This document shows positions 17,605-24,838 of a stretch of DNA of 36,459 nt, piece after piece. The stretch lies in contig JAJRUW010000089.1 of assembly GCA_024277615.1 (NCBI GenBank), positions 1 to 36,459 on the forward strand, in the 5' to 3' direction. The position numbers and the translations under genes were made by a program. The stretch is from Fidelibacterota bacterium (GTDB taxonomy: Bacteria > Fidelibacterota > Marinisomatia > SCGC-AAA003-L08 > JACNLC01). Within the stretch, counting starts at the first letter, position 1. Each line of letters starts with the position of its first letter. The notes under the pieces were generated by a model, which saw only the letters and a program-made list of their open reading frames with translations, made no database searches and had not been told where the DNA came from.

Positions 17605-18492
17605 TTAATTACCCGGCTTAGTTAATAATTTGATCTGCTCATCGGCATGATACGAAGAGCGTACCAAGGGACCTGATTCCACAATTTTGAGTCCTGATTT
17701 GATTCCCTCTTCCTTGTACATCCTAAAAGTATCAGGATGAACAAAGCGTTCAACGGGCAGATGTGATTTTGTCGGCTGTAAATATTGACCGATAGTAAAA
17801 ATATCAACATTGAGATCCGCCATCTCTTTCATCAGGGCCAGGACTTCATCGTCGGTTTCACCCAACCCTACCATCATTCCAGATTTGGTCACCATGCCGG
17901 CTTCTTTCGCAGTTTTTAAAACAAACTTTGACCGTTGCCAGTCCGACTGAGGTCTCACTATTTTGGAAATCCGTTCAATGCATTCCACATTATGCGAGAA
18001 TACTTCCGGTGCAGCCCTGAATATCTTCAGCAGAGCCGGGAGATGTCCCTGAAAATCCGGAGTGAGTACTTCTACCGTGCAGTTTCCGACATGCTCATGG
18101 ATCATCTCGATGGTCCGGGCCCATATTTCTGCGCCGAAATCATTTTTCAGATCATCCCGGTCAACAGAGGTAATGACCACATGCTTAAGTCCCATTTCCT
18201 TCACTGCCATGGCAGTCCGGAAAGGTTCTGCCTGATCGGCGTTGGCGGGTCTGCCTGTTTTGACTGCACAGAACCCACAGGCTCTGGTACAAGTATCTCC
18301 AAGGATCATGATGGTGGCAGTTTTTCTTCCCCAGCATTCGTAGATATTAGGGCAACGAGCCTCTTCACAGACCGTAGCAAGCTTTTGATGTGTCAACACC
18401 GATTTGGTCTGGCGAAAACCTGTTCCGGTTTTCAGTCTGATCTTCAGCCAAGCTGGTCTGTGCAATACCCCGGGTTTATCTGCAACCGGCAT
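17605..18492 (-). CDS. lipA: Lipoyl synthase
   Basis: This radical-SAM enzyme inserts two sulfurs into protein-bound octanoyl groups to make lipoyl cofactors. The 295-residue protein has the auxiliary cluster motif Cys42-X4-Cys47-X5-Cys53 (CEEARCPNIYEC), the radical-SAM motif Cys68-X3-Cys72-X2-Cys75 (CTRACGFC), and the C-terminal RSSYHA whose Ser ligates the auxiliary cluster. All expected ligands are present. It lies 27 bases downstream of the E2 gene, which carries a lipoyl domain, so the operon supplies both the carrier and its cofactor-making enzyme. The next gene starts directly at its stop codon. Confidence 0.97.
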   Translation of the reverse strand: MPVADKPGVLHRPAWLKIRLKTGTGFRQTKSVLTHQKLATVCEEARCPNIYECWGRKTATIMILGDTCTRACGFCAVKTGRPANADQAEPFRTAMAVKEMGLKHVVITSVDRDDLKNDFGAEIWARTIEMIHEHVGNCTVEVLTPDFQGHLPALLKIFRAAPEVFSHNVECIERISKIVRPQSDWQRSKFVLKTAKEAGMVTKSGMMVGLGETDDEVLALMKEMADLNVDIFTIGQYLQPTKSHLPVERFVHPDTFRMYKEEGIKSGLKIVESGPLVRSSYHADEQIKLLTKPGN

Positions 18493-18519
18493 TAATACAG
18501 CTCGATTTTCATAGTATGT

Positions 18520-19794
18520 TCAGAGAATATCGGAGCCATCAAAATTCCCCAGTAAATCGGCAATCCGGGACAGGAATTTAGTCCCATAAGCCCCGTCGAT
18601 GAGCCGGTGATCGTAAGACAGGGTCAGATACATCATGGAACGCACGACAATACTATCTCCATACGGAGTCTCCTTCACAACAGGTCGTTTATGGATTTCC
18701 CCGACGCTGAGAATGCCCACATTGGGCTGATTGATTATTGCCATGCCGAACAAACTGCCGAATACTCCCGGATTTGTCACCGAAAATGTAGAACCGAAGA
18801 CTTCATCAGGGCGTAATTTTTTACTCCGGGCACGCTCTGCAAGGTCGGCTGTGGCCCGGGCCAAACCGATAAAACTTTTCTCTTCAGCTGCATTAACAAC
18901 GGGGACAATGAGATTATCATCCGGCAGAGCAACAGCAACACCCAGATTAATATGTTTGTGATGGAGGATATTATCACCTTCCAGAGAAGCATTCATGCGG
19001 GGGAATTCCCGTATGGCATCGATACAGGCCTGCAGGATAATAGGTGTGTAGGTAAGCCTGACGCCGTATTTGAGCTCAAACTCGGTTTTGTATTTACTGC
19101 GGTAGGCAACCATTTTAGTCACATCAACTTCAGAAGTAGAATAAACATGCGCTGAAGTATCCAGTGATTGGCGCATGTGTTCGGCGATGCGCTTGCGTAC
19201 CCGGTCCATAGGCTCCGTTTTTCCGGTGAGCGTCGAAGTGGCTGCAGCCGGTCCGGCTTGCAGATCTGCTTTACTTTTAGGTGCCGGTGATGTCGTGCGA
19301 TGTTCGAGATAATGCAGCAGATCCTTTTTGGTGAGGCGCCCGTTTACGCCTGTACCCGGAATCAGTTCGAGTTCGTCATTTGCTATCTTTTCCTTTGTGG
19401 CAATGGATAGAACCAGAGGTGAAAAAAATCTATTCCCGGATTTTGGCAACGATTTTGGAGTATCCGAAGGAACAGTTTCACCGGATGAGTTGACAACCAC
19501 TTTGGCTGCATCCGAAATTTGTGTTTTCGGAGATGATTCAATAACGGGGCCCTTGCCGGTGGTGTCAATTCTGGCGATGATCTTATCAACGGCAACGACG
19601 TCATTGGGATTATATAAAATCTCAATAATTTTACCCGCTGCGGGGGAGGGGACCTCAGAGTCCACTTTATCCGTTGAAATTTCCAGTAAAGTTTCGTCTT
19701 TTAGAATCCGGTCGCCGGGTTTTTTGGTCCATTCGATGATTGTACCTTCGGTAATAGATTCACCCATTTTAGGCATGATAACATCTACGATCAT
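18520..19794 (-). CDS. 2-oxo acid dehydrogenase complex E2, dihydrolipoamide acyltransferase
   Basis: This is the core acyltransferase, moving an acyl group from lipoyl to CoA. ATG 19794 has GGAG five bases upstream. The 424 residues comprise a lipoyl domain (about 1-76, lipoylated Lys43 in EISTDKVDSEV), a linker, an E1/E3-binding domain (about 130-170) and the catalytic domain with LSYDHRLIDG (His396, Asp400). Only one lipoyl domain is present. Its E1 partner is probably the fused gene at 30487-32481 at the head of the same gene run, about 11 kb upstream; E3 is not in the window. Substrate (branched-chain oxo acids, pyruvate or, by context, 2-oxoadipate) is not decided by sequence. Confidence 0.93.
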   Translation of the reverse strand: MIVDVIMPKMGESITEGTIIEWTKKPGDRILKDETLLEISTDKVDSEVPSPAAGKIIEILYNPNDVVAVDKIIARIDTTGKGPVIESSPKTQISDAAKVVVNSSGETVPSDTPKSLPKSGNRFFSPLVLSIATKEKIANDELELIPGTGVNGRLTKKDLLHYLEHRTTSPAPKSKADLQAGPAAATSTLTGKTEPMDRVRKRIAEHMRQSLDTSAHVYSTSEVDVTKMVAYRSKYKTEFELKYGVRLTYTPIILQACIDAIREFPRMNASLEGDNILHHKHINLGVAVALPDDNLIVPVVNAAEEKSFIGLARATADLAERARSKKLRPDEVFGSTFSVTNPGVFGSLFGMAIINQPNVGILSVGEIHKRPVVKETPYGDSIVVRSMMYLTLSYDHRLIDGAYGTKFLSRIADLLGNFDGSDIL

Positions 19795-19810
19795 AAGGTC
19801 TCCGGTTTTT

Positions 19811-20980
19811 TCATTGTGACATTTGGGGTTTCAGGTCTATTAAAATATCCGCCTGTGGAAAATGTTTCCGCAGTATGCGGACATAATCTTCTTTCAGGCT
19901 GATCATGGATTTATCTCCGATGGGCACCGGAAGTTCGAAAAGGATAGCTTCAGGTTCCGTCTGCCCGACCACACGCAGGTCCTGTATCCTGAATTTGATA
20001 TTTTTATTGGAGCTTTCCGCCTGCAGCAGCTTTTTGATCTTACGGATAATCTCGCCCTCCATTGTGACCGGATCGATATGTGTGACCACATCGGCATTCA
20101 TTTTACTGGTGATATGGCGTTCTACCTGGTCCGAGATAGTGTGCATCTTTCCGGGAGTAATCGTATCGGGAACCTCTACATGCAAAGAAATGAAATTAGA
20201 ATTGCCATAGCTGTGCACAATTACATCGTGAATGTTCAGGGCGCCATCAACGGAGAGGGCTATTTCACGAATTTTCGCAACCATTTCCCGTGAGATAGGT
20301 CGCCCCAGCAGATCGTCGATGGAGGACCTGGCCAGGTCGAAACCTGAGTAGAGCATGAATCCTGCTACTGCAACCCCCATGATACCATCGAGGTGATTGA
20401 AATTATATTTTGCGCTTATCAGGGCGATGACCACCAGAATTGAGGAAATGGCATCACTGCGATGATGTAGTGCATCCCCGCGCAGGGTATTTGAATCGAT
20501 GATTTCGCCGAGCTGATAGCTGAATTGCGAGAGCAGTTCTTTGATCACGATCGTGAAGACTACAGCGGCAATGGCCAGCCAGTCGGCGGTTACCGGAACC
20601 GGGTGAACCAGACGCAGAATACCGGATTTCAGAAATTCAAACCCCACTACGCCGATTAGAAGAGCTACGGTAAGTGTGGTGATCATTTCAGCCCGGCCAT
20701 GCCCGAAGGGATGTTCCCGGTCAGCCGGTTTATGGGCTATTTTGAATCCGACGATGATGATTCCGCTGGTAATCACATCCGACAGGGTATGAAATGCGTC
20801 GGCCATTAGGGCCAGACTGCCGGTAATCAGGCTGAAGATCAATTTGATCAGAAATAATCCCGTATTCAGGATGATCGAAACCCAGCCTTCAAGTATGCCG
20901 ACTTTAGCCCGGTTATGAGGAGCGCGCAGATCTTCTTTTTTAAAACAGGTGGCTTTGAGTATTTTTTCAGTCAGTAACAT
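19811..20980 (-). CDS. Cation diffusion facilitator (CDF) family metal transporter
   Basis: This inner-membrane transporter exports divalent metals such as Zn, Fe or Mn. I prefer ATG 20980 (389 residues) over a TTG two codons upstream; no clear ribosome binding site helps. Six membrane segments are visible, with the metal-site motifs HTLSD in the second (near residue 61) and HHRSD in the fifth (near 172), the usual His/Asp set. A cytosolic C-terminal domain of about 170 residues is longer than the usual 80-90, suggesting two beta-alpha repeats of the dimerisation fold. It lies inside the metabolic gene run, 16 bases before E2; perhaps it serves metal supply, but this is a guess. Confidence 0.9.
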   Translation of the reverse strand: MLLTEKILKATCFKKEDLRAPHNRAKVGILEGWVSIILNTGLFLIKLIFSLITGSLALMADAFHTLSDVITSGIIIVGFKIAHKPADREHPFGHGRAEMITTLTVALLIGVVGFEFLKSGILRLVHPVPVTADWLAIAAVVFTIVIKELLSQFSYQLGEIIDSNTLRGDALHHRSDAISSILVVIALISAKYNFNHLDGIMGVAVAGFMLYSGFDLARSSIDDLLGRPISREMVAKIREIALSVDGALNIHDVIVHSYGNSNFISLHVEVPDTITPGKMHTISDQVERHITSKMNADVVTHIDPVTMEGEIIRKIKKLLQAESSNKNIKFRIQDLRVVGQTEPEAILFELPVPIGDKSMISLKEDYVRILRKHFPQADILIDLKPQMSQ

Positions 20981-21013
20981 GTTCAATTTTATGGAATATT
21001 TTATGTTCGGTTT

Positions 21014-22183
21014 TCAATCGAATGCCGGCAAGCCCGTAATATCTTCTCCCAATATGAGTGTATGCATATCGTGCGTACCTTCGTAGGTATATACGCTCTC
21101 AATATTCATTAAATGGCGCATTACGGGATATTCTCCGGAGATGCCGTTGGCCCCAAGAATTTCCCGGGCCAGTCTGGCACATTCACGGGCAACCTGAGTG
21201 TTATTGCGCTTGAGCATCGAGACTTGTTGAAAGCGAAGGCTGCCGTTATCTTTGTTTCGCCCAACCTGCAGCGCCAGAAGCTGAGCTTTTGTGATCTCAC
21301 TGAGCATCCACACCAGTTTCTCCTGCACCAGTTGGTAAGCGGCAATCGGTTTTGAGAATTGAATGCGTTCTTTTGCATATTTAAGGGCTGTTTCGTAAAC
21401 GGCCATGGCAGCGCCCAAAGTACCCCAGCCAATGCTGTAGCGGGCCTGGGTCAGGCAACTTAGCGGCCCCTTTAGACCGGTCACTGCCGGCAGGAGATTT
21501 GCATCGGGGACAAAGACATCCTCGAAAAGCAGTCCCGCCGTCACCGAAGCCCGCAGAGACCATTTCTTTTTCATTTCAACAGTTGTAAAGCCTTCGAAAT
21601 CTCTCTCAACCAGAAAGCCGCGGATCACATCCTCTTCGGCTTTTGCCCAAACGACCGCCACATCCGCAATGGTACCATTCGTGATCCACATTTTTGAACC
21701 GTTCAGAATGTAGCCGCCGTCCACTTTGCGGGCGCGGGTTATCATTCCACCCGGATTCGACCCGTAATCCGGTTCCGTCAATCCGAAACAGCCGATGGCC
21801 CGGCCTGCTGCCAGCTGCGGCAGCCATTCGGATTTCTGGGCTTCGCTGCCATAGGCGAAGATCGGATACATGACCAGGGACCCCTGAACTGAAACAAAGG
21901 AGCGCAACCCCGAATCTCCACGTTCAAGTTCGAGATTCGCCAGGCCGTAGGCGAGGTTGGAAAATCCGGCACAGCCGTATTGTTCAGGCAGATTCATGCC
22001 TAAAAATCCCAATTCACCCAGCTTTGGGATGAGTTCCAGCGGAAACACACCCTCACGGAAGTTATCCTCAATCGTGGGCATTACTTCTTTTTCAACAAAT
22101 TCACGGGTGGTTTGCTGAACCATTAGTTCCTCGTCGCTGAACTGGTCCGTTATCCCGAGATAATCTAAGCCTGCTAACTTCAT
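21014..22183 (-). CDS. gcdH: Glutaryl-CoA dehydrogenase-type acyl-CoA dehydrogenase
   Basis: This FAD enzyme is expected to oxidise glutaryl-CoA, usually with decarboxylation to crotonyl-CoA. The 389 residues match the glutaryl-CoA branch along their length: GLRSFVSVQGSLVMYPI (Arg94, Ser95 of the carboxylate-binding pocket), CFGLTEPDYGSNP, RASVTAG, ARYSIGWGTLGAA and the catalytic base Glu368 in YTYEGTHDMH, preceded by Tyr367 as in decarboxylating enzymes. Other acyl-CoA dehydrogenases lack the Arg/Ser pair at this point. It follows the PrpD-like gene after 137 bases and precedes the CDF gene. No strong ribosome binding site is seen. With E1/E2 in the same run it could take 2-oxoadipate-derived glutaryl-CoA onward. 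Confidence 0.87.
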   Translation of the reverse strand: MKLAGLDYLGITDQFSDEELMVQQTTREFVEKEVMPTIEDNFREGVFPLELIPKLGELGFLGMNLPEQYGCAGFSNLAYGLANLELERGDSGLRSFVSVQGSLVMYPIFAYGSEAQKSEWLPQLAAGRAIGCFGLTEPDYGSNPGGMITRARKVDGGYILNGSKMWITNGTIADVAVVWAKAEEDVIRGFLVERDFEGFTTVEMKKKWSLRASVTAGLLFEDVFVPDANLLPAVTGLKGPLSCLTQARYSIGWGTLGAAMAVYETALKYAKERIQFSKPIAAYQLVQEKLVWMLSEITKAQLLALQVGRNKDNGSLRFQQVSMLKRNNTQVARECARLAREILGANGISGEYPVMRHLMNIESVYTYEGTHDMHTLILGEDITGLPAFD

Positions 22184-22320
22184 AATTCTAATATTTTCAT
22201 AAAAATTGACATCATAACTTAAGGAGAACCAGACACTGATTTGTAATATTCATTACCCACGCTTTCCGGCAGTTTGTACAATCCCAATTACAGATCAGCT
22301 GCCTGGACCGCAGGGGGCCC

Positions 22321-23688
22321 TCAGGCTATCAGTTTTTCCATGAATTCGGCAGCAGCAAAGGTTTCCGCTGCAAAAACCATATCTTTGACGGCTTTCTGCC
22401 GTTCCGGAGATAAAACCGAACTGCTCAGGGCATTGAATTTTGAATCGAGGTCATCCTGGCTCATGGGTTCCCGGGGGTCGCCCTTGGGATATTCCAGATA
22501 GGCGGATACTGATTTACCGTCCTTCGTCGTAATGGTTACTCTTGAAGGCTGCCGGGCAGGGAACATCCGCTCAAACTCCTCACTGGCTTCTCCTTTGATT
22601 TTGTGAATGATACCTGCAAGGTGTGGATCCTTAATTTTATCTTCGTCAAAAGTTCGCGTTGTGATCTCCCGGTCCAGAATGGCCCGCGCGAGGCAATAGG
22701 GCAGACTGTGGTCGGCGGTTTCCCTCGATTTGGGTGCGTATTTATGGGGGTCAAACAAAATATCGCAGGCTCTGGCGATAGTAGTGACGGTCACTTTTTC
22801 GATGTCGTCCGGTTTGATGTCATTTTCAATAACTACTTTCAGGGTTGCTGAAATATGGGTATGCGTAAGGGCCTCCGTAGGGAAGGCTTTCATTCCGCAG
22901 TCGAGGATTTTATAATGTTCACCGAGTCCGCCGATGAGTTTGTCTGTATCCCAGTCAGGACCGAAGACATCCATAAAGCCCTCTTTTCCTTCAAAAACAG
23001 CTTCGGTACCCGTATATCCAGCCCGGGCCATGACAGCCGCAAAAACGCCTGCCTGTACCGCCAGCGGGTCCACCGTGTTTTTCATCATCGTAAGGACACC
23101 GGCCGTGGGACAGCCGATGGTGTGGCTGTGACAACCGGATATGCCGATGGCATTCACCAACTGGTCCTCTGTAAGCTTCAGCAGTTTTCCTGCTACGACG
23201 GGCGCAACAAACTGTGTCAGTGTGGCATGGTGCCATTTGCGTTCTCTCACACCCGGTATGGCAAATTCACAGATGCGCTGCTCAAATTCATACGCCAGTA
23301 CAATGGCCACAATAACATCTTTCAGGGATGCCTGTACCAATTCTCCCACCGCAAGGGCTGCAGGTATCAGATCCGAGGGATGCGAGGGATCCTCCTTCCA
23401 ATAGATATCGTTGAAATCCAAAGCGCTGACCATCAGCGAATTTACCAAAGTGGCATTTACGGCAGGGATTTTATCCCCAAATCCGATTACGGTTGCCTCA
23501 GCTTTCCCCCCCGTTTCTTTGTAGATATTTCTTATTATATTCACATCTTTCGTGTGCATGCTGCCGAAAGCACAGCCGATGGAATCATAGAGATATCTTT
23601 TGGCCCCGTGTACAACTTCAAGGGGCAGGTCATCATATTTTAGGCTGAGCGCAAAACGGGCAATTTGTCTTGAAATGCCTAAGTTCAT
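22321..23688 (-). CDS. MmgE/PrpD-family dehydratase (2-methylcitrate dehydratase-like)
   Basis: This 455-residue member of the MmgE/PrpD fold belongs to a family that includes 2-methylcitrate dehydratase and cis-aconitate decarboxylase. Visible blocks are YDSIGCAFGS, ALDFNDIYW followed by HPSD (family DFDD...H/PSD region), SGCHSHTIGC, and MKAFPTEALTHTHISA in the second domain. AAGGAG is well placed before ATG 23688. The gene is 28 bases after the isocitrate-dehydrogenase-like gene and two genes after homoaconitase. In fungi homoaconitase only hydrates cis-homoaconitate and another enzyme makes it from homocitrate; this protein is a natural candidate for that dehydration. No propionate genes (prpB, prpC) are nearby, so a plain methylcitrate role is less likely, though not excluded. 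Confidence 0.88.
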   Translation of the reverse strand: MNLGISRQIARFALSLKYDDLPLEVVHGAKRYLYDSIGCAFGSMHTKDVNIIRNIYKETGGKAEATVIGFGDKIPAVNATLVNSLMVSALDFNDIYWKEDPSHPSDLIPAALAVGELVQASLKDVIVAIVLAYEFEQRICEFAIPGVRERKWHHATLTQFVAPVVAGKLLKLTEDQLVNAIGISGCHSHTIGCPTAGVLTMMKNTVDPLAVQAGVFAAVMARAGYTGTEAVFEGKEGFMDVFGPDWDTDKLIGGLGEHYKILDCGMKAFPTEALTHTHISATLKVVIENDIKPDDIEKVTVTTIARACDILFDPHKYAPKSRETADHSLPYCLARAILDREITTRTFDEDKIKDPHLAGIIHKIKGEASEEFERMFPARQPSRVTITTKDGKSVSAYLEYPKGDPREPMSQDDLDSKFNALSSSVLSPERQKAVKDMVFAAETFAAAEFMEKLIA

Positions 23689-23716
23689 TTATTCTCCTTC
23701 ATTGGTTAATGGTCAT

Positions 23717-24838
23717 TCAAACCAATTTTGCAATTACCGCATCAGTCAATTCGAGGCTGGTATTGCTGCCGCCCATATCGTAAGTACGAACTTTTTTTTC
23801 GGCAATGACCGAGGCCACGGCAGTTTCCAGCTTTGAAGCCATTTCGTCTTCTCCCAGCCATTCCAGCATCATACGGGTTGTCAGCAGCATGGCGGTGGGG
23901 TTCACTTTATATTGGCCTTCGTATTTCGGCGCAGAGCCATGAGTCGGCTCGAAAACACCATAATTGTCACCGAGATTCGCAGAGCAGGCAAATCCGAGAC
24001 CTCCCACTAGCTGAGCAGCCAGATCCGAAAGAATATCACCGAACATATTCTCCGCCACGAGAATCTCATATTTTTCGGGATTTTTCACCAGCCACATGCA
24101 CTGAGCGTCGATATTGGTTTCCCACAGCTCAATACCCGGGAATTTTTCAGCAACCTCTCTGGCCGTACGTATCATCAATCCACCGGTCTCTCTTAGAACA
24201 TTCGGTTTATCGACAACGGTAACACTATTTTTACCGAATTTTTCAGCATACTCGAAGGCTTTGGTGACGATATTACGGCAACCCTCCCGGGTCATGATAC
24301 GGGTCGAAAGGGCGATGTTTTCCAGTCCTGCCGCTGCAAATTTTTTCATTTTGGGATGGTTTTCAGCAAGCACTTCAAAGACATCTGCCGGCAGGGGGTA
24401 AAATTCGACACCTCCATACATGCCTTCGGTATTTTCCCTGAAGATTACTATATCGATATCATCTTTCAGATTCAGCGGGTTTCCCGGATAGGCTTTACAG
24501 GGACGCAGGTTGGTATGCAGATTGAATAACTGCCGCATCCTCACAATGGGGGAAAAATAAACAAAACCCCTGTCCCTTAGTTCAGGCAGCAGTTCACGGT
24601 CCGCTTCTTCCTTGGGTTTGGAGGTGATTGCACCGAAGAGGGCGCAATCCGTACCCTTCATCATTTCCACTGTGCGCTGAGGCAGAGCGTCACCTTCGGA
24701 TTTCCAGAATTCCCAGCCAATATCACCGTGCAGATATTCTGCATCAAACTTCAAGTGTTCCAGCACCCGTCTGGCGCACTCCATGACATCATTCCCGACC
24801 CCGTCACCGGGCAGCCAGGCTACTTTGTACTTTGCCAT
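23717..24838 (-). CDS. Homoisocitrate/isocitrate-type beta-decarboxylating dehydrogenase
   Basis: This 373-residue NAD(P)-dependent enzyme belongs to the isocitrate/isopropylmalate/homoisocitrate dehydrogenase family. The start overlaps the homoaconitase stop (TAATG). Motifs: PGDGVG at the N-terminus, the substrate loop FSPIVRMRQLFNLHTNLRP (from residue 95), FRENTEGMY (134-141), catalytic Lys in VDKPNVL (near 210), metal Asp pair in GDILSD (near 268 and 272) and the cofactor segment VFEPTHGSAP. SPIV-x-[LM]-R in the substrate loop is like yeast homoisocitrate dehydrogenase Lys12; the Ser-x-Asn of bacterial isocitrate dehydrogenase is not matched (Ile at the Asn place). With the adjacent homoaconitase I favour homoisocitrate to 2-oxoadipate, but isocitrate remains possible. 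Confidence 0.88.
   Translation of the reverse strand: MAKYKVAWLPGDGVGNDVMECARRVLEHLKFDAEYLHGDIGWEFWKSEGDALPQRTVEMMKGTDCALFGAITSKPKEEADRELLPELRDRGFVYFSPIVRMRQLFNLHTNLRPCKAYPGNPLNLKDDIDIVIFRENTEGMYGGVEFYPLPADVFEVLAENHPKMKKFAAAGLENIALSTRIMTREGCRNIVTKAFEYAEKFGKNSVTVVDKPNVLRETGGLMIRTAREVAEKFPGIELWETNIDAQCMWLVKNPEKYEILVAENMFGDILSDLAAQLVGGLGFACSANLGDNYGVFEPTHGSAPKYEGQYKVNPTAMLLTTRMMLEWLGEDEMASKLETAVASVIAEKKVRTYDMGGSNTSLELTDAVIAKLV

Noticed and set aside
22855-23643. 262-codon open frame on the plus strand
   Set aside because: It is the antisense of the MmgE/PrpD gene and has no family features.
24838-24838. One-base overlap of homoaconitase stop and dehydrogenase start as a possible frameshift
   Set aside because: TAATG is a common stop-start overlap in operons, and both proteins are complete.
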